From assembly GCF_003259195.1 (NCBI RefSeq), contig NZ_QJPK01000016.1:21364-85363 (forward strand): a stretch of DNA of 64,000 nucleotides. Reading direction: 5' to 3'. Below, one piece after another: positions 39,378 through 46,982 of the stretch. Source of the stretch: Paracoccus sediminilitoris (GTDB lineage: Bacteria; Pseudomonadota; Alphaproteobacteria; Rhodobacterales; Rhodobacteraceae). A model generated the notes under the pieces. That model had not been told where the DNA came from, ran no database searches, and was given only the letters and a program-made list of their open reading frames with translations. Both the position numbers and the translations under genes were made by a program. Positions within the stretch are counted from its first letter, which is position 1; every line of letters starts with the position of its first letter.

Positions 39378-39406
39378 TTGACGAATTGTTTACTTGGGCC
39401 AAGATG
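39378..39406 (+). promoter_or_regulatory. Possible sigma-70-type promoter of the cold-shock gene
   Basis: TTGACG, a 17-base spacer and AAGATG, about 100 bases upstream of the double cold-shock gene. This would leave a long, A/T-richer 5' leader, as known for cold-shock mRNAs. The -10 match is weak. Confidence 0.3.
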
Positions 39407-39506
39407 GAGTGGCTGGGTTGGTCGCTCTGTTTCGGGTGATGGTATTTTGTTGTAGTCCGATTTGTGCGGTCTTAAGGTTCGCGCAAATTTGGCATTTCGT
39501 GGAAAC

Positions 39507-40112
39507 ATGCAGACGATGACTGAAGATGCTGGCCTGACACGCGTTACCGGATTGGTGAAGTGGTTTGACGCGACCAAGGGCTATGGTTTCATCGTGAATG
39601 ACGAGGGTGGAGAAGACATTCTTCTGCACGCCAATGTCCTGCGCAATTTCGGGCGCAGTTCGGTCGCGGATCAATCCAGCGTCGTGGTGATGGTTCAGGC
39701 CACGAAGCGGGGAACCCAAGCCGCAGAGGTCATGTCGATCGCGCCGCCGGCCACCGACGGCCATCCGCCGATCGCCGATCTGGCCCCCGAAGTCATCGAG
39801 CATATGGAAAGTCTTCCCCTTCGGCCCGCACGGGTGAAGTGGTTCGACAAGAGCAAGGGCTTCGGTTTCGCAAACATCTTCGGACATCCGGAAGATGTTT
39901 TCATTCATATCGAGGTTGTGCGCCATTCCGGTTTTGCTGACCTTGCCATCGGCGAGGCGATTTGCCTGCGCGTGATCGAAGGCCCGCGCGGTTTGATGGC
40001 GGCGCAGGTCGCTTCCTGGGACAATGCGGTCCCGGCATCGGCCCACGAACTGAAAGCCGATATCCGTGAAGATATGCAGGATGCCGAATACCTTGCCCAT
40101 GTTGCCGAATAG
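39507..40112 (+). CDS. Double cold-shock domain protein
   Basis: A 201-aa RNA/DNA-binding protein with two cold-shock domains. The first (about residues 8-75) has VKWFDATKGYGFI and EDILLH; the second (about residues 108-175) has VKWFDKSKGFGFA and DVFIH. Both keep the RNP1 and RNP2 aromatic residues. The two are joined by an alanine/proline-rich linker. Tandem versions are common in Rhodobacterales. The ATG at 39516 is an alternative. Its 3' end overlaps the next gene. Confidence 0.88.
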   Translation: MQTMTEDAGLTRVTGLVKWFDATKGYGFIVNDEGGEDILLHANVLRNFGRSSVADQSSVVVMVQATKRGTQAAEVMSIAPPATDGHPPIADLAPEVIEHMESLPLRPARVKWFDKSKGFGFANIFGHPEDVFIHIEVVRHSGFADLAIGEAICLRVIEGPRGLMAAQVASWDNAVPASAHELKADIREDMQDAEYLAHVAE

Positions 40113-40602
40113 GCTTTCAGCCGCTCTTTTCGCGGCGCTGATCCTTGGCCCGCTGCCGGCCTTAGCACAGGGAAGCTGCGCCGAGGATCTTGCCCTGATC
40201 CGTCTGGATGACAGCCAGGTGCTGGAATTCGATATCGAGGTCGTCGACACGCCCGCATCGCGTGCGCAGGGCCTGATGTATCGCAAGGATGTGCCGCCGG
40301 AGACCGGAATGCTGTTCATCTATGAACAGCCCCAGCCTGTCAGCTTCTGGATGCGCAACACGCTCGTTCCGCTGGACATGATCTTTCTGGATGCCGAGGG
40401 TGTGATTCGCCACATCCACCCCAATGCCCGCCCGCTGGACGAAACGCCCGTGCCCGGCGCGATGGTCGGCGACCCCGATCCCGCACGCCTGATGGTGCTT
40501 GAGATCGCAGGCGGGGAGGCGGCCCGTCTGGGGCTGGCAAAAGGGCAGGTTCTGGCGCATCCGGCATTGGATCAAGACCGCGCTGCATTTCCATGCAGCT
40601 AG
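40081..40602 (+). CDS. DUF192 exported protein
   Basis: A secreted protein of about 173 aa. The signal peptide ends near LPALAQG, and the DUF192 domain covers most of the rest, with the conserved RAQGLMYRKDVPPETGMLF and FWMRNTLVPLDMIFLD. The function is unknown. The start is uncertain: ATG at 40081 follows GCAGG directly, ATG at 40099 would give a cleaner signal peptide, and a GTG at 40066 is also open. All choices overlap the end of the cold-shock gene. Confidence 0.82.
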   Translation: MPNTLPMLPNRLSAALFAALILGPLPALAQGSCAEDLALIRLDDSQVLEFDIEVVDTPASRAQGLMYRKDVPPETGMLFIYEQPQPVSFWMRNTLVPLDMIFLDAEGVIRHIHPNARPLDETPVPGAMVGDPDPARLMVLEIAGGEAARLGLAKGQVLAHPALDQDRAAFPCS

Positions 40603-40642
40603 GCCTTTTCACCGCTCGATCAATCGTCTAAAGCGAAGCTGT

Positions 40643-40722
<80 letters not shown>

Positions 40723-40736
40723 CTTAGCTCCTTCAG

Positions 40737-41834
40737 TCACCCCTCGGTTTGCAATCCGGTTTGCAACTTGGCTCTCGAATGGGCCTCCCGCAACTTGTGA
40801 GCGAGGCTGTCGGACATAGCCGGCGAGAGTGCGACGTAGCGCTCAATCACCTCTGAAGCGTGCTTAAGAGACCAGCCCATATGGGTCGCGATTTCCTTAA
40901 GATCGGCTCCGGCTTCCAATAGTCGTGTGGCGGCAGTGCCTCGGGCATCATAGAGCCGCAGTTCTTTCCGAATCTTCAGCTTGTCGCGCCACACGCCGAC
41001 AGCGTCCCCAAGGTAGTTTTCGTGCTGGTAGGGCTCACCGCTCTTGTTAACGATCAGTGTGACCTGACGCTGAGGCGTGGAGTCTAGAATCTGCGCCATG
41101 CGTTCGGTGACGGGAATCGACGCCAGGCGTTTTCGTTTCTGCGTCCATATCGCAATACGGCGGCCTTGCTGGGTGGGGTGAATATGCTCCCAAGACAAAC
41201 GCACCAGGTCGCCAGGGCGAAGTCCTGTTTCGAGGGCGATGCATAGGATCCGCGAAACATGGGCTGGCGCACCGGCCTCGAATACGGCGATTTCCTCCGG
41301 CATCCAGAATATCTCCGAACGCTGGCTTTTGTAGACAGATTTTATCTTCTGCAGATGATGCAGTCGAATGCGGCCGCGGTCATATCCAAAGGCCACAATC
41401 CGTTGCATATGCCGGATGCGGTCATCGCCGACCTTGCCGCCGATCGTGTCTCGCCAATCCAGGGCTTGCGTTCGGATGCGTGGGTCCTCGAGTGCGGCCA
41501 ATGGCGCATCCCCGAACTTACGATCAATGCCGTTGTCTGGATGGTAGATTGAGCGCCTCATATCGGCCTGTGTTCGGGGCGCCAGCACTTTGAAATCCTG
41601 GCTGTCCAAGAAGGCGAGAATCAGACTGCGGAACTTGCCTTGCGCCGCCGGCGTGCATTTCCGCGCAGCCGAGAATGCTGCTATGTAGTCTGGCGATCCG
41701 AGACGGATATCCCCGGTGCTGTCCCAGAATTTAATCGCGCCGCGGCCCCGTCCGACATAGTGATGTTCGCGCACCGTGCCATCGGCCAGTCTCTTCCGGA
41801 TCCTGTTGATCCCTCGTAGGTTAACGCGCGTCAT
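40737..41834 (-). CDS. Tyrosine-type phage integrase
   Basis: A 365-aa site-specific recombinase. Catalytic residues are R206 (ETGLRPGDL), Lys near 233-235, R298 ([10 protein letters not shown]), W321 in place of the second His, and nucleophile Y333 (ERYVAL). The first box II residue, normally His, is Y295, a substitution also found in other active integrases. The N-terminal 90-180 segment is the core-binding domain. It ends next to tRNA-Pro, and its start overlaps the next upstream gene by 14 bases. Confidence 0.93.
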   Translation of the reverse strand: MTRVNLRGINRIRKRLADGTVREHHYVGRGRGAIKFWDSTGDIRLGSPDYIAAFSAARKCTPAAQGKFRSLILAFLDSQDFKVLAPRTQADMRRSIYHPDNGIDRKFGDAPLAALEDPRIRTQALDWRDTIGGKVGDDRIRHMQRIVAFGYDRGRIRLHHLQKIKSVYKSQRSEIFWMPEEIAVFEAGAPAHVSRILCIALETGLRPGDLVRLSWEHIHPTQQGRRIAIWTQKRKRLASIPVTERMAQILDSTPQRQVTLIVNKSGEPYQHENYLGDAVGVWRDKLKIRKELRLYDARGTAATRLLEAGADLKEIATHMGWSLKHASEVIERYVALSPAMSDSLAHKLREAHSRAKLQTGLQTEG

Positions 41835-42003
41835 CCTCGAACCACCTGTCTACTTCACTTCGTGCCTCATTCTGAACTGAAGGCGGCAGGATGCGCATTA
41901 CTCCATCCCTCGTCATTTCGACCACGCTGCCTGGATCTGATTCTCGGGCAGCTTTGAGCGCGCGCTTGATCTCGGCTTCGGTGAATGCTGTTCGCCGTCC
42001 CAT
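41821..42003 (-). CDS. Small phage protein, possible excisionase-like
   Basis: A 60-aa protein from the ATG at 42003, preceded by AAGGAGG. The N-terminal half is helical and basic (RRTAFTEAEIKRALKAARE), the C-terminal half acidic. Position directly before the integrase and a DNA-binding look would fit a directionality factor, but no excisionase family is recognised. It overlaps the integrase start. Confidence 0.6.
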   Translation of the reverse strand: MGRRTAFTEAEIKRALKAARESDPGSVVEMTRDGVMRILPPSVQNEARSEVDRWFEDDAR

Positions 42004-42004
42004 A

Positions 42005-42691
42005 TCAACCTCCTTGATCGTTGCAGGGCAGGGGGCGGGGACGGCTTGTTCCGACCTCTCTGCGTGCCACGCGGGCTGCATGATCCAGCTTGGCCACGGC
42101 CATCACCGCGGGCTTCAGCTCGGCGGGCGCGTCGTCGTATTTCAGGCCCGTCCAGCGACCGTTCAGCCGGGGCAGCATGCCCTGCGGGATCACCTGCCAA
42201 TTGGCCGGGTCGCAATTGGTCTTGTCACCGTCCAGGCATTTCAGGACATGTCCCTCGGGCACCGGACCGTGCTGACGTTCCCACAAGTATCGGTGCTTGT
42301 GGACTGGGCGCGTGGCGTGGCCGTTCCACGGGTTCCGCTCGTCGACGATCATCACGACATAGCCGTCCTTGCTGTCGATGCGTTCGTGCCCCGGGCCGCG
42401 ATGGTTCGCCGGCCGGTGCCCCGGCTTGAAGGCCGTCGCCATGACCTTGGCCCTGGCCTCCGGCGGCATCGGCTTGCCCTTGTTGTGAGAGACCTGCCCC
42501 TTGGTGAAATGCCCCGTCCGCCCTGTCATCCAGCCGCGCCGCTTGCAGAGCGCGGTCAGGTTCGCCTGCGAGACGTCGTCGCGCTGCCAGAAGGCCCGGA
42601 ACAGCCTGTGCAGCTCCGCCCGCGGGAGGTGCTTGCGCGCCTCGATCCAGGCCAGCTCCTCGGGGTGATAGGTGATGGCGCGGCCCTTCAT
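42005..42691 (-). CDS. HNH endonuclease
   Basis: A 228-aa protein. The N-terminal part looks DNA-binding (helices plus an RRGWMTGRTGHFTKGQ stretch). The central HNH nuclease core contains VHKHRYLWERQHGPVPEGHVLKC, then DGDKTNCDPANWQV, with the histidines and asparagine expected for the fold. Such genes act as homing or packaging-linked nucleases in phages. It lies in the leftward operon and overlaps the next gene by ATGA. Confidence 0.85.
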   Translation of the reverse strand: MKGRAITYHPEELAWIEARKHLPRAELHRLFRAFWQRDDVSQANLTALCKRRGWMTGRTGHFTKGQVSHNKGKPMPPEARAKVMATAFKPGHRPANHRGPGHERIDSKDGYVVMIVDERNPWNGHATRPVHKHRYLWERQHGPVPEGHVLKCLDGDKTNCDPANWQVIPQGMLPRLNGRWTGLKYDDAPAELKPAVMAVAKLDHAARVARREVGTSRPRPLPCNDQGG

Positions 42692-42948
42692 TCCGCCTTC
42701 CCCTCGATCTCGGTGGCACCGCCGCCGACCTTGGGCAGCATGGGCATGATGGCACTGCCATGTTCGGCCCAGAGCTTTGCCGCCTTCAACTGCGTGTCGG
42801 CTGTGCCGATGATCTTGTCGGCCACCGCGACGATGGCGTCGGCGCGCTTGGCCTCCTGTTCGATCTGGTCTGCCGTCATGCCCTCGTCGCCAAGCCGTTC
42901 CAGGGCGGCAAAGAGGTGGTTGTTCAGGTCGCCCAGCTTGTTCTTCAT
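42688..42948 (-). CDS. Small phage protein of unknown function (86 aa)
   Basis: A helical 86-aa protein (LNNHLFAALERLGDEGMTAD, then QIEQEAKRADAIVAVADKII) without a known domain. The start at 42948 overlaps the upstream gene's stop by ATGA and its own stop overlaps the HNH gene, which supports it. It may work with the HNH protein. Confidence 0.7.
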   Translation of the reverse strand: MKNKLGDLNNHLFAALERLGDEGMTADQIEQEAKRADAIVAVADKIIGTADTQLKAAKLWAEHGSAIMPMLPKVGGGATEIEGKAE

Positions 42949-43151
42949 GTCCGGCCCTCCGGGCGGGCGGCGGACCGCTCGCGCGCCTCGATGATGCGGC
43001 AGCATTCGGCGCCGAGTTCGCGTGCCAGCGGCATGTCGATCGGGTCCATGCCGCAATAGCGGTCGATGACGCCGACCATGGCGGCGGTGATCTCGTCACG
43101 CTCTTCTGCCGTGCAGGCAGTGGCGCGGGGCGGAAGGGTGATATCAGTCAT
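42945..43151 (-). CDS. Small phage protein of unknown function (68 aa)
   Basis: A 68-aa protein with the core EERDEITAAMVGVIDRYCGM and RELGAECCRIIEARER, helical, three cysteines. No family recognised. It overlaps both neighbours (8 bases upstream, ATGA downstream). Confidence 0.6.
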   Translation of the reverse strand: MTDITLPPRATACTAEERDEITAAMVGVIDRYCGMDPIDMPLARELGAECCRIIEARERSAARPEGRT

Positions 43152-43317
43152 CTGTCCTGGTCCTTTTCGTAAGGTGCTTGTCGATCTGATCCTTGGCGAC
43201 GGCCACGGTGCAGGCGGTGCCGTAGCCGTCCGTTTCGTCATGGGTCCAGAAGAAGGGCGTGTAGGGCACGTCGTATCGGCAGATCTGGATGCCGCGATGG
43301 GTGACGATGTCGGTCAT
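43144..43317 (-). CDS. Small phage protein of unknown function (57 aa)
   Basis: A 57-aa protein, rich in aromatic residues in the middle (QICRYDVPYTPFFWTHDETD), ending in a basic tail. The start at 43317 overlaps the upstream stop by ATGA. No known domain. Confidence 0.6.
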   Translation of the reverse strand: MTDIVTHRGIQICRYDVPYTPFFWTHDETDGYGTACTVAVAKDQIDKHLTKRTRTDD

Positions 43318-43586
43318 GCGCTGAACTGCAGTTCGCCCGGATCGGCCATGCCGTGCAGGGTCTGGTCGATATCCGCGCCCCGTTCGACGCGGCTGCTGCG
43401 GGTGCGCGTTGTCCAGCCGCATTCGCGCAGAACGCGGGCCACGTGGCGGGCCGACAGGTTCCAGCTGGCGGCGGCAGGATAGCGATCGCTCAGATCCTCG
43501 GCGATCTGCAGGGCGCTGCGCGACCAGCCGTGCAGCGAGCAGTCGTGCTTGATGAAGGCCGCGAGGGCCATGCTGCGCGGGCTCAT
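43314..43586 (-). CDS. Winged-helix-like phage protein (90 aa)
   Basis: A 90-aa protein with a helical pattern (MALAAFIKHDCSLHGWSRS, then LSARHVARVLRECGW) suggesting a winged-helix DNA-binding fold, possibly a regulator. This is only a pattern judgement. The ATG at 43586 overlaps the upstream stop (ATGA) and is preferred over 43598. Confidence 0.6.
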   Translation of the reverse strand: MSPRSMALAAFIKHDCSLHGWSRSALQIAEDLSDRYPAAASWNLSARHVARVLRECGWTTRTRSSRVERGADIDQTLHGMADPGELQFSA

Positions 43587-43774
43587 GCGAAGATCCACAA
43601 GACGAAGGCACCGCCGCAGAGCGTGCCGAGAATGCCGATCACGAAGGCGATCATGTCACCCACCGTCAGGACGGGGCGCAGCGGATCGGCAAAGCTGTCG
43701 ATGGCGGGCAGGTCGATTGGCAGGGTCGAAGGCGTATCGTCCCGCCGGGCGCTGATGCTGTTGTACGGGTCCAT
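43583..43774 (-). CDS. Small single-helix membrane protein
   Basis: A 63-aa protein with a polar N-terminal half and one C-terminal membrane helix (about residues 40-62, VGDMIAFVIGILGTLCGGAFV). It could be an inner-membrane protein acting on superinfection or lysis, but nothing shows which. It overlaps both neighbours. Confidence 0.6.
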   Translation of the reverse strand: MDPYNSISARRDDTPSTLPIDLPAIDSFADPLRPVLTVGDMIAFVIGILGTLCGGAFVLWIFA

Positions 43775-43983
43775 CAGCGCGGCCCCTCGATCAGGTTTGC
43801 GGGCCGGTGGCGCTGGCGGACCTTGCCGCCGCGGGCACTGACCGTGATGTACCAGGCAAAGCGGCGGGCGGTCTCGCCGGCACGCGCGGCCAGTTCCGGG
43901 TCAGCGATGATGGCGCGGGCCTGGGCCGGGATGGTAGCTTGGCGAAGGGTGTCGGCAATGATCTGCATGGCCGTGATCTCCAT
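43774..43983 (-). CDS. First small gene of the leftward phage operon (69 aa)
   Basis: A 69-aa protein with helical core MQIIADTLRQATIPAQARAI and a basic C-terminus. Function unknown. An internal ATG at 43968 is an alternative start. It shares one base with the next gene's start (TGATG on the minus strand). Two operator-like palindromes lie 25-72 bases upstream, so the repressor probably controls this whole operon. Confidence 0.6.
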   Translation of the reverse strand: MEITAMQIIADTLRQATIPAQARAIIADPELAARAGETARRFAWYITVSARGGKVRQRHRPANLIEGPR

Positions 43984-44007
43984 CGAGTTGCGATGGAGAT
44001 AAGAGTT

Positions 44008-44055
44008 GTTCAGATAAAATGGACTGTCAAGACAGCAAGTTCAATTTATATGAAC
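44008..44055. promoter_or_regulatory. Left operator pair of the phage repressor
   Basis: Two 17-bp sites with the plan GTTCA-N7-TGAAC: GTTCAA-TTTAT-ATGAAC at 44039-44055 (good palindrome) and GTTCAG-ATAAA-ATGGAC at 44008-44024 (one mismatch). They match the sites on the other side of the repressor gene and sit before the leftward operon. Confidence 0.6.
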
Positions 44056-44228
44056 TGCGCATGCTCGTTTGATTAAGCGCCTTGCGGCCCTCGGCTGAAC
44101 TTAGAGCGCTGCCGACTGTGCAAGCAAAGGTTGCACAACCTGACAAAACGCGCAAGTGTTCCGGTTATGTTCTTGCGGGGTGGTCATGGGTAGATTGACA
44201 TTTGCAGTTGCGAGGATTGCCAAAAAAC

Positions 44229-44576
44229 TCAGGTTCGACTTGAACCTTCTTTTTGATCCCATTCACTACTGGCGGCTTGCAAGGCGGGGAACAGGCGGTC
44301 CTGAACGTCCCCAGGAAGCTGAGAAAAGTCGCCATTCATCAGAAAATTGAAGTCAACGCGGTGCGCTCGGTACAGATACTTCATCAAATCTCGGTTGGGG
44401 TAAGTTGCCCCAGCCATGGCATTGCTCAGTACGGTTTTGGATATGCCTGCAGCTTTCGCAAGTTCGCTTTGCTGGGGCAGGCCTGTAACGATGAATGCGG
44501 CGCGCAGGCGGACCGCCGTAGCTGCCAGGCCCATATCGTTTATACGCGCGAGGCGTGATTTTTGATCAATGTCCAT
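44229..44576 (-). CDS. Phage CI-like repressor, HTH only
   Basis: A 115-aa protein with an N-terminal helix-turn-helix (about residues 33-65: PQQSELAKAAGISKTVLSNAM and NRDLMKYLYRAHRV). It has no C-terminal peptidase domain, so LexA-like self-cleavage on DNA damage is not expected, and induction probably needs an antirepressor. Divergent from the Cro-like gene across an 87-base gap carrying three operator-like sites. AT-richer than the structural genes. Confidence 0.8.
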   Translation of the reverse strand: MDIDQKSRLARINDMGLAATAVRLRAAFIVTGLPQQSELAKAAGISKTVLSNAMAGATYPNRDLMKYLYRAHRVDFNFLMNGDFSQLPGDVQDRLFPALQAASSEWDQKEGSSRT

Positions 44577-44594
44577 GTGGTTATCATGCCTGCA

Positions 44595-44651
44595 GTTCAG
44601 AATTTGTGAATTCTCTGCTGACTGAACATTGACAGTTCAGATTTACTGAAC
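44595..44651. promoter_or_regulatory. Right operator cluster between repressor and Cro genes
   Basis: GTTCAG-ATTTA-CTGAAC at 44635-44651 is a perfect 17-bp palindrome. GTTCAG-AATTT-GTGAAT at 44595-44611 is a near match, and CTGAAC at 44622-44627 marks a third half-conserved site. The spacing on the divergent promoter region is that of a lambdoid operator. Confidence 0.65.
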
Positions 44652-44663
44652 TATCGCTCAGGT

Positions 44664-44966
44664 ATGCAGAATGACCTGATCACCGTGCAGTCTATATGTG
44701 ACGCCTTGGGGCGTCGAAAAATTGCTGATGCGATCGGAGTGCGATTGACCTCAGTCAGCAATGCGATTGTCGATGGCCGCTTTCCTGCAAGATGGTTTCA
44801 TGTCGTCGATAGGCTGTGCGCGGAAAGCGAACTGCCCTGTCCCCATCAGCTATTCACCTTCGTAGGTGCTGCATCTGCGCGTGAGCCACGCCCTGATACT
44901 TCCACCCTCAACCAAGAGCCCTCTCATGACACTTCCCATGCAAATACTGCGCCCGACGCAGCATGA
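44664..44966 (+). CDS. Cro-like phage regulator
   Basis: A 100-aa protein. The N-terminal 60 residues form a YdaS/Cro-type helix-turn-helix (VQSICDALGRRKIADAIGVR, LTSVSNAIVDGRFPARWF). The C-terminal third is a polar tail. As the first rightward gene beside the operators it should be the Cro counterpart of the repressor. Confidence 0.75.
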   Translation: MQNDLITVQSICDALGRRKIADAIGVRLTSVSNAIVDGRFPARWFHVVDRLCAESELPCPHQLFTFVGAASAREPRPDTSTLNQEPSHDTSHANTAPDAA

Positions 44967-45261
44967 CGGCGCATGCCGTCCAATGTCCCATGCCAACCTG
45001 TTTGACGGGCGGGGCCGCGGCCGCGATGCCACCCGCCGCGCCCATGCTAATCACGGTACTGACCGCGCGGCCTTCCTGCGCCGCTGGTCGCTGCTGATGA
45101 TTGCCAGCTTTGCCAGCCGCGAGGTTTGCGCCGTGCATTTCGGCGTCACCTTCCAGACGGCCTGCAACTGGTTCGACGGGCTGAACGCGCCCTATGGCCA
45201 CCATGTCGATCACGCGACGCGGAGCTTGGCCCGCTACGCCGAGATCATGCGGGGGGACTGA
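44926..45261 (+). CDS. Phage early protein of unknown function
   Basis: About 111 aa from the ATG at 44926 (AAGAG upstream). The conserved-looking part is residues 40-110 (RAAFLRRWSLLMIASFASRE, then FQTACNWFDGLNAPYGHHVD), which could be a DNA-binding helix-turn-helix. An ATG at 44983 is an alternative. It overlaps the end of the Cro-like gene, and its stop joins the next frame as TGATG. Confidence 0.65.
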   Translation: MTLPMQILRPTQHDGACRPMSHANLFDGRGRGRDATRRAHANHGTDRAAFLRRWSLLMIASFASREVCAVHFGVTFQTACNWFDGLNAPYGHHVDHATRSLARYAEIMRGD

Positions 45262-45653
45262 TGGGTTTCGGGTCATCAGGACACCCGAAGGTGGATGAGA
45301 TGGGCAGGAAGCATGGCCCGTCCAGGGGTATCACCCCCCACCCAAGCCGCAATTCCGGCCGCCTTCGGGTGAAGCACGGAAGACCCGGGATTGCGGACCC
45401 TGCGGCTGGCCCGGCCGAGAGCTGCCTTTTGGCAGCGGGGCATGTTTTCCGGTCCGGGCATCGCCTGTCCTGCACCGGCACCTGGCGCGGCGGCTGCAGG
45501 GCTGCCGCGTCCTTTTCATTCCCATCCGCCCCCGCGCCGGTCGCGGGTCCGCGGGTGCCCGGGCCGCTCTCCTCCTCCCTGGCGGTCCGGGCTTTTCATC
45601 GCATGGGGGCGTGGTGCCGCGCGGCGGTGCCGGAACGAGCGAGGCGCCAATGA
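45261..45653 (+). CDS. Possible coupled frame of unusual composition (130 aa)
   Basis: An open frame that starts on the previous stop (TGATG) and ends on the next start (ATGA), which favours real translation. The product, though, is rich in arginine, proline, glycine and alanine with no helix pattern or family. The region is very GC-rich and may equally be an untranslated stretch that just happens to be open. Nothing else is visible in 45,262-45,650. Confidence 0.3.
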   Translation: MGFGSSGHPKVDEMGRKHGPSRGITPHPSRNSGRLRVKHGRPGIADPAAGPAESCLLAAGHVFRSGHRLSCTGTWRGGCRAAASFSFPSAPAPVAGPRVPGPLSSSLAVRAFHRMGAWCRAAVPERARRQ

Positions 45654-46186
45654 TCACGTCATCCGAAGGCGCGCCGATGGCGGCCGGACCGCGGCCCATC
45701 CCGCATGGGACATCCTCGGGCTATGTCAGCCACAAGTGCCGCTGCGATGCCTGCCGCGAGGCGGAGATCGCGCGGCAGCGCGCGTGGCGGCAGCGCCTGC
45801 GCGAGGGCAAGGTGCGCCACTGTCCCGATCACCCCCGCTGCGTACCGGTCCGGGTGCGGGGCACGGTCTATCCCTCGATCTCGGCCGCTGCGGCGGCGCT
45901 GCGGATCACGCCGGGATCGATCTCGGGGCAGCTGGACCGCAAGGGCCATGCCGATGCGGCGGGCCTGGGATCCCATGCGCCCCGGCGCAAGGTGCCGCGG
46001 CCGAATGCCAGGCCCTGCGTCATTCACGGGCGGCGCTTTGCCTCGATCGCCGAGGCGGCGCGGGCCCTTGGCGTCGGTTACGCGCATCTGCATCGCCAGC
46101 TGAAGGCGGGCATGACCCCGCGCTATCGCGATTACCTGCTGGGCCGGATGATGCGGGCCGGTATGAGCCGGGGAGCAGAGCGATGA
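45650..46186 (+). CDS. Phage protein with CxC-xx-C motif and two NUMOD-like repeats
   Basis: About 178 aa. The N-terminal part has HKCRCDACREAEIARQRAWR, a small motif found in many phage proteins. Two similar modules follow (VRGTVYPSISAAAAALRITP near 70 and IHGRRFASIAEAARALGVGY near 130), resembling the helix-turn-helix repeats of homing endonucleases. No nuclease core is present. DNA binding is likely; the role is unknown. The stop overlaps the next start by ATGA. Confidence 0.7.
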   Translation: MITSSEGAPMAAGPRPIPHGTSSGYVSHKCRCDACREAEIARQRAWRQRLREGKVRHCPDHPRCVPVRVRGTVYPSISAAAAALRITPGSISGQLDRKGHADAAGLGSHAPRRKVPRPNARPCVIHGRRFASIAEAARALGVGYAHLHRQLKAGMTPRYRDYLLGRMMRAGMSRGAER

Positions 46187-46803
46187 GCCTGGCGCTGGCG
46201 CCGGTGGGCGAGATCGACGAATACCCGCTGACGCGCGAGGACCGGCTGGACAGCCATTACTTCATGGCCTGGGAGCGGCGGCGCTGGCTGAACTGTGACA
46301 TGCGCCTGAAGGGCACCGCCGAATGCCGCGCCTATTACTTCGACCTGATCAATATCAGCTACGACCAGTCGCCGGTCGGCACCCTGCCCACCGACAAGGC
46401 GGTGCTGGCCAAGATGCTGTTCGTGGATCCGGGACATTTCGAGCAGCTGTGCCGGCTGGATTTCGGTCCGTTGCATCGGTGGCGCACGGTGCGCTGCGAG
46501 GGCGAGCTGCGCCTGATGCATCCCATGGTGCTGCGCACGCTGACCGATGCGATCGCCCGCAAGGAAGACAATCGCGCCAAGAACGAGGCCGCCAATGCCG
46601 CCAAGCGCCTGATGCGGCTGCGCAGCACCCTGGCCGGCTACAACACCGAGCTGGCCGCGAACGATGCCGCGGTGCGCTGGATCGACGACTGGCTGATCCG
46701 GGAGGGCTGCGAGTACCGGTCCTCGAGCTGGATCGAGCGCGGCATCTCGAACTGGGGAGAGCATGCGCTGGATCTGCGGATGAAGGCGCGCGGCCGGGTC
46801 TGA
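46183..46803 (+). CDS. Phage replication-type protein, DUF1376-like N-terminus
   Basis: A 206-aa protein. The N-terminal 100 residues (DSHYFMAWERRRWLNCDMRL, then VLAKMLFVDPGHFEQLCRL) resemble the DUF1376 module found in phage replication initiation proteins. The C-terminal half is helical, with a tryptophan-rich end (WIERGISNWGEHALDLRM). The gene is directly followed by a repeat array that could be an origin. Function is inferred from position. Confidence 0.6.
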   Translation: MSLALAPVGEIDEYPLTREDRLDSHYFMAWERRRWLNCDMRLKGTAECRAYYFDLINISYDQSPVGTLPTDKAVLAKMLFVDPGHFEQLCRLDFGPLHRWRTVRCEGELRLMHPMVLRTLTDAIARKEDNRAKNEAANAAKRLMRLRSTLAGYNTELAANDAAVRWIDDWLIREGCEYRSSSWIERGISNWGEHALDLRMKARGRV

Positions 46804-46805
46804 CT

Positions 46806-46916
46806 GGAAGACACTGTCCAGGATTGTCCGACAGACAGTTCAAGACAGTCCGAAGACACTGTCAGACTGTCCGGCACGACAGGGACAAGGACAGAGACAA
46901 GAAAGAGACAGCGCCC
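46806..46916. repeat. GACA/TGTC repeat array, possible phage origin
   Basis: About 110 bases containing two copies of AGACACTGTC (46809-46818 and 46854-46863), the palindrome GACACTGTC, and many more GACA and TGTC half-sites, becoming purine-rich at the right end. It lies in the gap between two early genes, just after the replication-type gene. An iteron-like origin or a dense regulator site is likely. Confidence 0.5.
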
Positions 46917-46982
46917 GTCGCGCGACATTCCGGCGATGGCGCCTGTGGATAGGTTGAAGGGCTGAGAGAAGGGGAAGATGCC

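Noticed and set aside
40749..40775. Two TTTGCAA copies near the integrase end
   Set aside because: They lie inside the integrase coding sequence and lack the full TTTGCAAA, so they are not taken as acyl-CoA regulator sites.
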